Part shown: positions 32,204-40,803 of the stretch, in pieces
Numbering within the stretch: position 1 is the stretch's first letter
How the letters are laid out: every line of letters begins with the position of its first letter
Assembly: GCF_900104815.1 (NCBI RefSeq)
Contig: NZ_FNTD01000003.1
Span: forward strand, 1-64,000
Direction of reading: 5' to 3'
DNA: 64,000 bases
Source: Streptomyces misionensis
GTDB taxonomy: Bacteria > Actinomycetota > Actinomycetes > Streptomycetales > Streptomycetaceae
Notes under the pieces: model-generated
What the model was told of the DNA's origin: nothing
The model's input: only the letters and a program-made list of their open reading frames with translations
The model's database searches: none
Translations under genes and position numbers: made by a program

Positions 32204-33283
32204 TCAGGCGCGCGTGGCGGGCACCCGGGCCTCGATGAGGTAGAGGGCGCTGCGCGCCTGGGTGACGCCGGTGAACTCAAGCCCCGCGGCTCGGAAGATG
32301 CCCTCGAAGTCGCGCTGGAAGTGCTCCCGGCCGCCGACGTTGAGCAGCAGGAAGAGGTCCATCGCCGTGGTGACCCGCGGCTCGGGGCTGCGGTCGACCA
32401 GGTTCTGGATCACCACGATCCGGGCGCCCGGCGCCGCGTGCTCGGCGATGTTGCGCAGCACCCGCACCGACCGCTCGTCGTCCCACTTGAGGATCTGCTT
32501 GATCAGGTACAGGTCGGCCTTGACCGGCACGGCTTCCAGGCAGTCGCCGGGGGTCACGCCGGCCCGGCCGGAGAGCGCGCCGGTGGTGAGTTCCCGGTCG
32601 GCTCCCGCCACGACGGACGGCAGGTCGAACAGCTCGCCGTCGACGTGCGGGTGGCGCTCCAGTACGGTGCGCAGCAGATGGCCGTGGCCACCGCCGATGT
32701 CCGCGATCCGGGTCACACCGGTGAGGTCGAGCGTCTCGGCGACCGCCTGCGAGGTGAGCGCGCTCGCCTGGGTCATCGCGCGGTTGAAGACCTGGGCGTC
32801 GGCGGGGGCGTCCTCCTTCAGGTAGCGGAAGAAGTCCTTGCCGTGCAGGTCCGGCACCACCGCGTCGCCGGTGCGCACCGCCTGCTCCAGCCGCGGCCAG
32901 GCGTCCCAGGTCCAGGCGGCGCCGGCCCACAGCACCATGTCGGCCATGCCGCCGGCGGCGTCCGAGCGCAGCAGGCGGGAGAGCCCGGTGTGGCGGAAGC
33001 GGCCGGCGCCGACGCCGGTCTCCTCGAAGACACCGTGTGCGGCCAGCGCGCGCAGCAGCCGGGCCAGCGTGTCCGCGTCGGCGCCGACCGCCCGGGCCAG
33101 CTCCCCGGCGTCCGCCTCGTCGGCGTCGAGCGCGTCAGCGACGCCGAGCCGCACGGCGACCTGGAGTGCGGAGGCGACAGCCACGCTCAACGCCATCTCG
33201 CGGATGCGGATCTCGGCGTCGAGGCCGCTCGCGGGGGTTTCGGCGGGGGTTTCCGTGGCTGCGGTGGGGGCTGCGGTCGGCAT
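32204..33283 (-). CDS. SAM-dependent O-methyltransferase
   Basis: 359 residues. N-terminal helical dimerisation/winged domain (ALQVAVRLGVADALDADEAD, FEETGVGAGRFRHTGLSRLL), then a Rossmann domain with the SAM motif DIGGGHG at 195-201, and ILKWDDERSVRVLRNIAEHA plus MDLFLLLNVGGREHFQRDFE. This is the DnrK/TcmO/plant-OMT-like family that methylates phenolic or sugar-borne hydroxyls of aromatic polyketides. The Ala/Thr-rich first 18 residues are probably disordered. The site of methylation cannot be read from sequence. Confidence 0.88.
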   Translation of the reverse strand: MPTAAPTAATETPAETPASGLDAEIRIREMALSVAVASALQVAVRLGVADALDADEADAGELARAVGADADTLARLLRALAAHGVFEETGVGAGRFRHTGLSRLLRSDAAGGMADMVLWAGAAWTWDAWPRLEQAVRTGDAVVPDLHGKDFFRYLKEDAPADAQVFNRAMTQASALTSQAVAETLDLTGVTRIADIGGGHGHLLRTVLERHPHVDGELFDLPSVVAGADRELTTGALSGRAGVTPGDCLEAVPVKADLYLIKQILKWDDERSVRVLRNIAEHAAPGARIVVIQNLVDRSPEPRVTTAMDLFLLLNVGGREHFQRDFEGIFRAAGLEFTGVTQARSALYLIEARVPATRA

Positions 33284-33341
33284 GGCGGGACCTCACTGTT
33301 CGTACGGAATGGGTGGGTTCGCTGGGCTCGGAGAGGGCGCG

Positions 33342-33381
33342 GCCCGGCGGGTGGGTGACGGGGGGGACTCACCCGCCGGGC
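33342..33381. terminator. Hairpin between glycosyltransferase 1 and methyltransferase
   Basis: GCCCGGCGGGTG (33342-33353) pairs with CACCCGCCGGGC (33370-33381), with a shorter second hairpin just beyond (CACCACC...GGTGGTG, about 33419-33443). The roughly 200-base gap may carry a partial terminator and a new promoter for the methyltransferase and 2,3-dehydratase. Confidence 0.5.
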
Positions 33382-33485
33382 GGCGGCTCCGCGGGGGGCG
33401 GGGGACGTCCCCGGGAGTCACCACCGACCCTCGCGGGTGGTGCTCCAATGCCGCTGGAGTCTCGCTGACCTCGCGGACGTGACCG

Positions 33486-34724
33486 TCAGGCGGCGGCCTC
33501 GGCGGCGAGCTCCTCGAGGACGGGCACGAGGTCGGCTGGGGTGCGCAGCGCGCGCAGCTCGTCGCGCAGCCGCTCGGCGTGGTGCCGGAAGGAGGCGTCG
33601 GCGAGCAGGGCGGCGAGCGCCGTGCGGGCGGCGTCGGGGCGGTCCGGCGTGGCCGCGGGGACCACCAGCCCGGCCCCGGCCTGCGCGACCCGGCGCACGT
33701 TGACGCCCTGTTCCGCGGAGAACGGCACGCCGAGCTGTGGCACCCCGGCCGCGACCGCGGTCATGGTGACGCCCGAGCCGCCGTAGTGGACCACCGCGGC
33801 GCAGCCCGGCAGCACCAGACGCAGCGGGACTGTGCCGAGGACGCGCACCCCGGGCGGCGGGTCGCCGAGCGTCGCGGTGTCGGCCGGGCCGCCGAGCACC
33901 ACGATCTCGGCGTCCAGGCCGGCGAAGGCGGCGACCAGTTCGGGCAGGAGCTGGGAGGCGGGCCCGTAGATCCGGGTCATCGAGTTGCCCCAGACGACGC
34001 AGACCCGGGGCCGGTCATCGGTCGGCGGCGCGACGGCCGGGGCGGCGCCGGGCCCGTTGTAGGGGATGTGGCGCATGCGCAGCCGGTGGGCGTCGGTGGG
34101 TGGCGCCAGGCTCGGCGGGCACGGGTCGATGACGTGCTCGATCAGCTCGGGGCCCATCTCCGGCTGGCCGTGACGGGGGAACGAGCCCGTCGGATCGCCG
34201 GGCAGGACGCGCAGTTCGGGCTCCGGCTCGGCGGTGCCGTGCGGGCCCCACAGGTGGAGCACGGCCGGCACGCCGAGGACCCGCGCGGCGAGCAGTCCCT
34301 CGATGCTCAGCCGGTCGTGGACCACCAGCTCCGGCCGCCAGGCGCGGGCGAACCCCACCACGGCGTCGAACGTGTCACGGGTCGCGCGCAGGATGCGGTC
34401 GCGCTCCCCGGCGCGGAACGCCGGGAAGTCGAACTCGGCGAGATCGGTGAGGACTTCGCCGGTGAGCGGGTGCGGCGGGAGTCCGGGATGGGGCCAGCGG
34501 CCTTCCTGGGCGTCCCAGTAGTTGCGCAGCCTGCCCTGGACGATCATTTCCAGACCGGGCCGCATGACCGGCACGGCGGTCAGTCCGGTACGGCCGAGGG
34601 GCTCGGTCTGGCTCAGCGCGCACGCCACCCGCACCTCGTGGCCGGCCGCCTGGAGGGCCCAGCCGAGGGGGACGAGCGGGTAGTAGTGGCCGGTCCAGTC
34701 CGACACGGTGAACAGCACACGCAC
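33486..34724 (-). CDS. Glycosyltransferase 1 (GT1 family, GT-B fold)
   Basis: 412 residues. N-domain start MRVLFTVSDWTGHYYPLVPL with the acceptor-side GWALQAAGHEVRVAC; C-domain with RVCVVWGNSMTR and the donor-binding end LPGCAAVVHYGGSGVTMTAV followed by GVPQLGVPFSAEQ. The H-x-G-x-G-T/S motif here reads HYGGSG. It should transfer a deoxyhexose from its dTDP form onto the polyketide or a growing sugar chain. One of five paralogues in the window; the shared opening motif points to duplication in the cluster. Confidence 0.9.
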   Translation of the reverse strand: MRVLFTVSDWTGHYYPLVPLGWALQAAGHEVRVACALSQTEPLGRTGLTAVPVMRPGLEMIVQGRLRNYWDAQEGRWPHPGLPPHPLTGEVLTDLAEFDFPAFRAGERDRILRATRDTFDAVVGFARAWRPELVVHDRLSIEGLLAARVLGVPAVLHLWGPHGTAEPEPELRVLPGDPTGSFPRHGQPEMGPELIEHVIDPCPPSLAPPTDAHRLRMRHIPYNGPGAAPAVAPPTDDRPRVCVVWGNSMTRIYGPASQLLPELVAAFAGLDAEIVVLGGPADTATLGDPPPGVRVLGTVPLRLVLPGCAAVVHYGGSGVTMTAVAAGVPQLGVPFSAEQGVNVRRVAQAGAGLVVPAATPDRPDAARTALAALLADASFRHHAERLRDELRALRTPADLVPVLEELAAEAAA

Positions 34725-34766
34725 GTGGGGCTCCGGTGGGGAAGTCGGCGCGACGGCGCCGGACGG

Positions 34767-35516
34767 TCAGGGCGTCAGGTGCCCGGCGATCCAGCCGCCG
34801 TCCACGACGACCTCGGTGCCGGTGACGTACGAGGAGTCGTCGCTGGTGAGGAAGAGCGCGACGGAGGCGGTCTCGTCGGCCTCGCCGAACCGGCGCAGAG
34901 GCAGGGTCCGGTGCAGCCACTTGACCTGCATCTCGTGCAGGTCCTTCGTCATGTCGGTGCGGATGACGCCCGGGCATACGGCGTTGACGCGGATGCCGTC
35001 CGGGCCCAGTTCCATCGCCGCCACCCGGGTCATGCCGACGACGGCGAACTTCGAGGCGCAGTACGCGGACAGGTACTTCAGCCCGATCAGCCCGTCCACC
35101 GAGGAGATGTTGACGACGGTGCCGCCCCCGGCCTCGCGCAGCGCCGGGACGGCGGCCTGCGTGCCGAGGAAGACGCCGAGCTGGTTGACCTCCACGACCC
35201 GCATGAAGGCGTCCGCCGGCATCTCGTCCACGGTGCCGATCTCCACGACTCCCGCGTTGTTGACCAGCGCGTCGAGCCGGCCGAACGCCTCGCGGGCCGC
35301 GGCGACCGCGGCGGCCCACTGGTCGGCGTCGCGCACGTCGAGGTGGACGTAGCGGGCCGCGTCGCCGAGTTCGGCGGCGACCTTCCGGCCCTGGTCGTCG
35401 AGGACGTCCCCGATGACGACCCGGGCCCCCTCGGCGGTGAACACGCGGGCCATCGCCGCGCCCTGGCCGCGGGCGCCGCCGGAGATGAGGGCGACTCTGC
35501 CGTCGAGCTTTCCCAT
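34767..35516 (-). CDS. SDR oxidoreductase (hydroxysteroid-dehydrogenase-like)
   Basis: 249 residues. Classical SDR: cofactor motif SGGARGQGAAMA near residue 12, NNAGVVEIG, active-site Ser in NISSVDG, and Y-C-A-S-K in LSAYCASKFAVVG, then the DGGWIAGHLTP end. The ISGGARGQG opening is that of 3-alpha/20-beta-type dehydrogenases, usually NAD(H)-dependent. It lies between the ACP and a glycosyltransferase, so it may act on the acyl group carried by the ACP, on a sugar, or on the aglycone; the context does not decide. Confidence 0.85.
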   Translation of the reverse strand: MGKLDGRVALISGGARGQGAAMARVFTAEGARVVIGDVLDDQGRKVAAELGDAARYVHLDVRDADQWAAAVAAAREAFGRLDALVNNAGVVEIGTVDEMPADAFMRVVEVNQLGVFLGTQAAVPALREAGGGTVVNISSVDGLIGLKYLSAYCASKFAVVGMTRVAAMELGPDGIRVNAVCPGVIRTDMTKDLHEMQVKWLHRTLPLRRFGEADETASVALFLTSDDSSYVTGTEVVVDGGWIAGHLTP

Positions 35517-35544
35517 GACGCTGCCTTTCTGCCGTCTTGGCGGG

Positions 35545-35814
35545 TCAGCCGGCGGTGGTCGGGGCGCCCGTGCGGAGCGCGGTGAGGACTGTCCACAGGC
35601 TGCCGGGCGTGGCGAAGGTCTCGGAGGTGAGAGCCTCGTCCGGGAAGGAGACGCCGTACTGCTCCTCCAGGCTGAGCATCGTCTCGATGGTGGCCATCGA
35701 GTCCATGCCGTGCTCGCCCAGGCGCGTGTCGTCCTCCAGCGGGCAGTCGGCGGGCAGCAGCGGCAGGGCGTCGCGCAGGGTCTTGTCGAACCTCTCGTCC
35801 CAGGGAACGGACAT
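35545..35814 (-). CDS. Acyl carrier protein of the acyl-transfer module
   Basis: 89 residues, ATG with AGGAAG upstream. Phosphopantetheine site G-M-D-S-M near residue 38, followed by ATIETMLSLEEQYGVSFPDE, the usual helix-2/3 sequence. It is next to an AMP-ligase and a KASIII-like gene, so it probably receives an activated carboxylic acid from the ligase and presents it to the KASIII-like transferase. It lacks features of type II minimal-PKS ACPs, such as the conserved N-terminal LR segment, so it is not the polyketide ACP. Confidence 0.88.
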   Translation of the reverse strand: MSVPWDERFDKTLRDALPLLPADCPLEDDTRLGEHGMDSMATIETMLSLEEQYGVSFPDEALTSETFATPGSLWTVLTALRTGAPTTAG

Positions 35815-35867
35815 GGTGGGCTTCCTTGTCTGTGGGGTCTGTGCGGTTTCGTGTGTGGGTCCGCCGA

Positions 35868-37391
35868 CTACGCGGCCGGGGTGGTGGCGCCGACGAGTTC
35901 GGCGAGCCGCTTCTTGTCGGTCTTGCCGTTCGGGGTGAGCGGCAGCTCGGGCAGGACGTGGCAGACGTGCGGCACCTTGGCGGCCTCCAACCTCTGCCCG
36001 AGCGCGCGGAGCACCTCGGCGGGCGCCTGCTCACCCGCGACGAAGAGCACCACGTCCGCGGTCGGCGTCGGCGGCAGTACCGCCGCGGCCCGCACCCCTG
36101 GCACGTCGAGCGCCGCCGCCTCGATCTCCAGCGCGCTCATCCGCACGCCCTTGCGCTTGAACAGGTCGTCCCTGCGGCCGCTGACATAGAGGTGGCCGTG
36201 CTCGTCGAGGTACCCGAAGTCCCCGGTGTGCAGGGCGACTTCGCCGGTGGCCGGGTCGGTGCGGAACCGGTCCCGGGTGGGCTCGGGGGCACGCCAGTAG
36301 CCCGCCATGACGTGCGGTCCGCGGACCACGATCTCGCCGGTCTCCCCGGTCGGCAGCGGCCGGCCGTGCTCGTCCACGACGAGCACCTGCGTGCCCGCGA
36401 GGGGCCGGCCGACCGACTCCGGGCGCGGCGGTACCTCGCCGGGTGCCAGGACGGTGATGCGCTTGCACTCCGTGGTGCCGTACATCGGCGCCACCGCCGC
36501 GCCGGGGAAGAGGGCGCGCAGCTTCGCCACCACCTGGGGCGCGAGGGCCGCGCCGGTGCTGGTGAACAGCCGCACGGCGGGGGCGGGCCGGCGGTCCCGG
36601 GCGGCTAGCCTGAGCAACATGTGCGCGAGCGAGGGCACCACGGGGAAGACAGTGATCCGGGCCTCGTGCAGCACCGTCATGAGGCCGACGTGCTCGTCTG
36701 TGCCGGACAGCACGAGCCGGGCGCCCGCGCCGACGGCGAGGAAGATCTGGTAGAGCCCGTAGTCGAAGGAGAACGGGATGACGTTGAGCACCACGTCGTC
36801 GGGCCCGTAACCCAGCCGGTCGGCGATGGCCGCCGCGGCGAAGACCACCGCGCGGTGCGGGCTCATCACCGCCTTCGGGGTGGCGGTGCTGCCGGAGGTG
36901 TACATCAGCAGCGCCAGGTCGTCGGGGCACACGGCCACCGGGGGAGCCACACCGTCGTCGGCGTACACCTCCTGCTGAAGCGCCGTCAGGTCGAGCACCG
37001 GCGCGTGGGTCAGTTCGCGCAGCTCGACGGCGTCGGCGCCGCGGGCGAGCACGAGGGCGGGCTCGGCGTCCCGGACGACCCGCTCCAGGTGGAACCGCTT
37101 CATCGCGGTGCTGAGGGGGACGAACACCGCGCCGGCGCGCAGTGTGCCGAAGAGCAGCGCGACGAAGTGGCGGTCGTTGCCGATCCGCACCAGCACGCGG
37201 TCGCCGGGCCGCACCCCGGAGCGGACGAGCCGGTGCGTCCACGCCCGGGCGGCGGCGTCCAGCTCGGCGTAGGTCCAGCCGCCCTCGGTGTCGCGGACGG
37301 CGGGGGCGTCGGAGTGCTCGGTCACCGCCCGGTCGAGCAGTTCGTGGACGAGCGCGCACCCGTGCACGGCAGCCTCCTTCACGGTGCTCAC
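35868..37391 (-). CDS. Acyl-AMP ligase
   Basis: 507 residues from GTG 37391, overlapping the KASIII stop by 4 bases. ANL superfamily: P-loop LLMYTSGSTATPKAVM, MYGTTECKRITVLAPG, the hinge GDFGYLDEHGHLYVSGRRDD and the C-terminal catalytic Lys in LTPNGKTDKKRL. The HALxSxA/GG substrate pocket is not readable. It should adenylate a small acid and load the neighbouring ACP; no acid-forming gene such as a salicylate synthase or iterative PKS is in the window. The Gly of STG is Ala (GSTATPK), a modest deviation. Confidence 0.88.
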   Translation of the reverse strand: MSTVKEAAVHGCALVHELLDRAVTEHSDAPAVRDTEGGWTYAELDAAARAWTHRLVRSGVRPGDRVLVRIGNDRHFVALLFGTLRAGAVFVPLSTAMKRFHLERVVRDAEPALVLARGADAVELRELTHAPVLDLTALQQEVYADDGVAPPVAVCPDDLALLMYTSGSTATPKAVMSPHRAVVFAAAAIADRLGYGPDDVVLNVIPFSFDYGLYQIFLAVGAGARLVLSGTDEHVGLMTVLHEARITVFPVVPSLAHMLLRLAARDRRPAPAVRLFTSTGAALAPQVVAKLRALFPGAAVAPMYGTTECKRITVLAPGEVPPRPESVGRPLAGTQVLVVDEHGRPLPTGETGEIVVRGPHVMAGYWRAPEPTRDRFRTDPATGEVALHTGDFGYLDEHGHLYVSGRRDDLFKRKGVRMSALEIEAAALDVPGVRAAAVLPPTPTADVVLFVAGEQAPAEVLRALGQRLEAAKVPHVCHVLPELPLTPNGKTDKKRLAELVGATTPAA

Positions 37392-38413
37392 CACTCCGGC
37401 TGGTCGGTGATCTCGACGACGGCGGCGGTGCAGCTGTAGCCGGCGCCGCCGCCGAGCAGCAGGACCCGGTCGCCCGGGACGACCGCCCGGGTGCGCAGCA
37501 GCCAGGCGAGCCCGGCGGTCCAGTCCCCCGCGCCGATGTGCCCGGTGGTGCGCCCGTACTCCCAGGTGGTGGCGGACTCCGGCACCGACAGCAGGTGGTG
37601 GAAGTGCCAGCCGCCCTCGAAGCGGCCGGTGGCGCCGATCACCACGCGGGAGATCTCGCGCATGCTTGTCCTGGCGTGGCTGAGGGCCTGGCTGCGGGCC
37701 TGGGTGATGACGCGCCCGGTGCGCAGCTCGACCTGCTTGGCGTCGTGCGCGGCCAGGTACTCCCGGGAACGGGCCACCAGGTCGATGGCGGCGCCGCCGG
37801 CCGGTGCCGGACGCAGTGGCCGGTCGCCGCGGGCCGCGCCCTCCAGGGCGTTGTCGGCGACGGTGACGGTGGACAGCACCCGGGCGAAGCCGCCGCGGGT
37901 GGACAGCACCATGGCGGTGCCGCCGTCGCCGTAAACGTTGTAGTCGTGCATGTTCCAGCGGTCCACCTCGGGCGGGGCGAACCGGTCGCCGGTGGTGACG
38001 AGCGCGGCGCTGCCGCCACCGACCCCCGCGGTCAGGTGTGCCCCGGCGAGCTCGATGGCACCGAGCGCGCCGTTGCACCGCTGCTGGACGTCGAAGGCGG
38101 CCACGGGACGCCCGACGGTGCCGGCCGCCACGTAGGAGGCGCTCGGCCAGATGTCGAGTCCCTGGTACCACAGGCTGGCGTGGAGGAGGAGCGAGAACTC
38201 CTCCGGGGCGAGCCGTGACTGCTCCATCGCGGCCCGGCCGGCGCGTACCGCCATGTCCGGTGGCGCGACGTCCTCGGCGACGCAGACGGAGACGTAGTCC
38301 CGCGCCGCCCGGCGCTCCTCGGCGTACCGCCCGGCCCGGACGGCCTCCGTGACCGGGAGCGGTTCGGGCAGCCAGGCGCCCAGGCCGGCGATGTACAGGT
38401 GATCCCACTTCAT
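37388..38413 (-). CDS. KASIII-like acyltransferase, Cys-Ala-Asp variant
   Basis: 341 residues from ATG 38413 (GGAA upstream). FabH fold with nucleophile Cys113 in QQRCNGA, YGDGGTAMVLS, and Asp in GHIGAGD. The position of the HQAN His reads Ala (VVIGATGRF). This is the CerJ/ChlB3/PokM3-like branch, which moves acyl groups from a carrier protein to a sugar hydroxyl or another carrier. Coupled by a 4-base overlap to the AMP-ligase and near the ACP, it forms a ligase-ACP-transferase set that probably decorates a sugar or primes the chain. Confidence 0.85.
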   Translation of the reverse strand: MKWDHLYIAGLGAWLPEPLPVTEAVRAGRYAEERRAARDYVSVCVAEDVAPPDMAVRAGRAAMEQSRLAPEEFSLLLHASLWYQGLDIWPSASYVAAGTVGRPVAAFDVQQRCNGALGAIELAGAHLTAGVGGGSAALVTTGDRFAPPEVDRWNMHDYNVYGDGGTAMVLSTRGGFARVLSTVTVADNALEGAARGDRPLRPAPAGGAAIDLVARSREYLAAHDAKQVELRTGRVITQARSQALSHARTSMREISRVVIGATGRFEGGWHFHHLLSVPESATTWEYGRTTGHIGAGDWTAGLAWLLRTRAVVPGDRVLLLGGGAGYSCTAAVVEITDQPEW

Positions 38414-38424
38414 TGGATTCCTAC

Positions 38425-39735
38425 CTAGCCGCGCGCGGTGCAGAACTCGCGCACCGAATCGATCATGTAGTCGACCATCTCGGCCGTCAGCAGCGGATGG
38501 ACGCCTATCCAAAAGGTGTGCTCGGTGACGACGTCACTGTTGGTCAGTCCGCCCGACACCCGGTGCGGGATGCCGGTGTAGGCGGGGTGCCGGAGGAGGT
38601 TCCCGGCGAACAGCCGCCGGGTGCCGATGCGGCGCGACTCCAGGAAACCGGTGAGCTCGCCGCGGGTGAACGGCGCCTCGGGCCGCACGGTGATGACGAA
38701 GCCGAACCAGCTCGGGTCGCTGCCCTCGGTGGGCTCCGGCAGCAGCAGCCCCGGGATGCCTTCCAGACCCTGCCGCAGCCGCTGCCAGTTGCGGCGCCGG
38801 GCGCGGCCGAAGTCCGCCAGCTTGGGGAGCTGGCTCAGGCCGAGGGCGCCCTGCAGGTCGGTGGCCTTCAGGTTGTAACCGACCTGCGAGAAGATGTACT
38901 TGTGGTCGTAGCCGTAGGGCAGGCTGCCCATCTGGTGCTTAAACCGCTTGAGGCACTTGTCGTCCTCGCCCGGCTCGCACCAGCAGTCCCGGCCCCAGTC
39001 GCGCAGCGACTCCACGATGCGGGCGAGCGCGAGGTTGCCGGTGAGCACGGCGCCGCCCTCGCCGGTGGTCAGGTGGTGGGCGGGGTAGAAGCTGATGGTG
39101 CTCAGGTCGCCGAACGTGCCGGTGAGCCGCCCCTGGTAGCGCGAGTCGAGCGCGTCGCAGTTGTCCTCGATGAGGAAGAGGTCGTGCTCCTCGGCGAGCG
39201 CGGCGATCTCGGTGGCCGGGAAGGGGTTGCCGAGCGCGTGCGCGATCATGATGGCCCGCGTCCGCGGCCCGATCGCGTCCGCGATCCGCTCCACCGTCGT
39301 GTTATAGGTGCCCACTTCGATGTCGACGAAGACCGGCACGAGGCCGTTCTGCACGATCGGGTTGACGGTCGTGGGGAAGCCGGCCGCCACGGTGATCACC
39401 TCGTCGCCCGGCCGGAGCCTGCGGTCCTCCAGGTGCGGGGAGGTCAGGGCGGTGAGTGCCAGGAGGTTCGCCGAGGAACCGGAGTTGGTCATGTGTGCCT
39501 TGCGCAGGCCCAGCGCCCGGGCGAGGGCGCTCTCGAATTTGCGGGTCTTCACGCCCGAGGTGATCCGCAGATCGAGCGCGGTCTCCACAAGCGCGGCCCG
39601 GTCCTCCTCGTCGAGCACCGCGCCGGCGGGCAGCAACGGCGTGACGCCGGGTACGAACTCCTCCTCCCGTGCGGTCTCCCGGTGGTACTTGCGCACCTGT
39701 TCAAGCAGCAACGCCTTATCGCCGCTCACCTGCAT
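38425..39735 (-). CDS. NDP-4-keto-6-deoxyhexose 3-dehydratase
   Basis: 436 residues. DegT/DnrJ aminotransferase fold in which the PLP-Lys is replaced by His: ISFYPAHHLTTGEGG, the mark of PMP-dependent 3-dehydratases (E1, ColD, SpnQ, UrdQ). Cysteines for a [2Fe-2S] centre are present (DNCDALDSRY, then RDCWCEPGEDDKC), as in E1/SpnQ rather than ColD. It removes the C3 hydroxyl after the 2,3-dehydratase, giving 2,3,6-trideoxysugars such as rhodinose- or amicetose-type units. Its reductase partner, often supplied by ferredoxin, is not in the window. Confidence 0.92.
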   Translation of the reverse strand: MQVSGDKALLLEQVRKYHRETAREEEFVPGVTPLLPAGAVLDEEDRAALVETALDLRITSGVKTRKFESALARALGLRKAHMTNSGSSANLLALTALTSPHLEDRRLRPGDEVITVAAGFPTTVNPIVQNGLVPVFVDIEVGTYNTTVERIADAIGPRTRAIMIAHALGNPFPATEIAALAEEHDLFLIEDNCDALDSRYQGRLTGTFGDLSTISFYPAHHLTTGEGGAVLTGNLALARIVESLRDWGRDCWCEPGEDDKCLKRFKHQMGSLPYGYDHKYIFSQVGYNLKATDLQGALGLSQLPKLADFGRARRRNWQRLRQGLEGIPGLLLPEPTEGSDPSWFGFVITVRPEAPFTRGELTGFLESRRIGTRRLFAGNLLRHPAYTGIPHRVSGGLTNSDVVTEHTFWIGVHPLLTAEMVDYMIDSVREFCTARG

Positions 39736-39825
39736 CGCCTCCCGCGCCTACGGGCCAAAGTCGCTGTATGTCGCCGGAGCGCGGCATGCGTCGCCGCGAC
39801 CGGATTCCACCGTGTGGGCAGGGGC

Positions 39826-40803
39826 TCAAGAAGCCCTTGAAGCCCGGCGGTCCGCCACGTCCCGCCACAGGGCCAGCAGGGCGTCCTCCAGCGGTCGCCG
39901 GGGTGACCAGCCGAGTGCCGCGTGGGCGGCCGAGTGGTCGATCTCCTGCCACTCGGCACCCGCCCGGCGCGGCTGGTCGCCGGTGTCGTCGACGACGCGG
40001 GCCGGGATGCCGCTGGCCGCGACGAGGGCGTCGACCATCCACCGCACGTCCACCGCCTCGCCCCGGCCGAGGTTGATCACCCGCCCGGTGACCGGGCGCT
40101 CCGCGGCGGCGACGACGGCGTCGGTGATGTCCCGGACGTCGACGAAGTCCCGTTTGGCACGCAGTGGCGCGAGCCGCAGCAGGGCGGGCGTGCCGTCCAG
40201 TGCGGCGTCGCTCAGCTGCCCGGCCACCCGGCCGAGCAGGCTGCTGCCCGGCGTCCCGGGGCCGACCACGTTGGAGATCCGCAGCACGACCGCGTCGAGC
40301 CGGCCGGCGGCGGTCGCCTCCAGCACGAGACGGCTGCCGCGCAGCTTGGTGCGCCCGTAGACGGTCCCGGGCCGCTCGGGGACGCGCTCGTCGAGGGCCG
40401 CGCCGGGTGGCACCGGCCCGTACTCGTGAACCGAGCCCAGCTGCACCAGACGCGGCCGGGGCCGGTCGAGTGCCTCCAGTGCCCGGACCAGCCTGCGCAC
40501 CAGGGCGACGTTGACACGCACCATCTGGCGCGGCGACACGTCCCAGACCGCGCCGGTGGCGTTGACCACCACCGTCGGCCGGACGCGCCGCAGCAGCGCG
40601 GTGAGTTCGTGCGGGGAGGCGGCCAGCAGGTCGAACGCGACGGCCCGGGACGCCCCTTCGGCGGGCGGACCGCCGGGGGTGCGCGAGACCATGACGACCT
40701 CGTACCCGGCGGCCTCGAAGGCGGCGCTCACGTGGTGGCCGACGAAGCCGGTGGCGCCGAGCACCAGGGCGGGGCCCCGGCGCCCGGCCGGGTCGGCCGT
40801 CAC
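39826..40803 (-). CDS. NDP-hexose 4-ketoreductase
   Basis: 325 residues, GTG start overlapping the upstream glycosyltransferase stop. Extended SDR with GATGFVGHHV near the N-terminus, VVNATGAVWDVS, active-site Y-G-R-T-K in PGTVYGRTKLRGS, and the family's FVDVRDITDAV and NLGRGEAVDVRWMVDAL. It resembles UrdR/LanR-type enzymes that reduce the 4-keto group and fix the C4 configuration at the end of the deoxysugar route, using NAD(P)H. Which epimer it makes is not visible. Confidence 0.85.
   Translation of the reverse strand: MTADPAGRRGPALVLGATGFVGHHVSAAFEAAGYEVVMVSRTPGGPPAEGASRAVAFDLLAASPHELTALLRRVRPTVVVNATGAVWDVSPRQMVRVNVALVRRLVRALEALDRPRPRLVQLGSVHEYGPVPPGAALDERVPERPGTVYGRTKLRGSRLVLEATAAGRLDAVVLRISNVVGPGTPGSSLLGRVAGQLSDAALDGTPALLRLAPLRAKRDFVDVRDITDAVVAAAERPVTGRVINLGRGEAVDVRWMVDALVAASGIPARVVDDTGDQPRRAGAEWQEIDHSAAHAALGWSPRRPLEDALLALWRDVADRRASRAS

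Noticed and set aside
30536..33358. 940-residue plus-strand frame opposite the 2,3-dehydratase and methyltransferase
   Set aside because: Low-complexity Arg/Gly/Val composition and exact antisense position show it is a GC-rich shadow.
35868..38408. 846-residue frame extending the AMP-ligase upstream
   Set aside because: The extension is an Arg/Gly-rich shadow of the KASIII gene; the GTG at 37391 overlapping the KASIII stop is the natural start.
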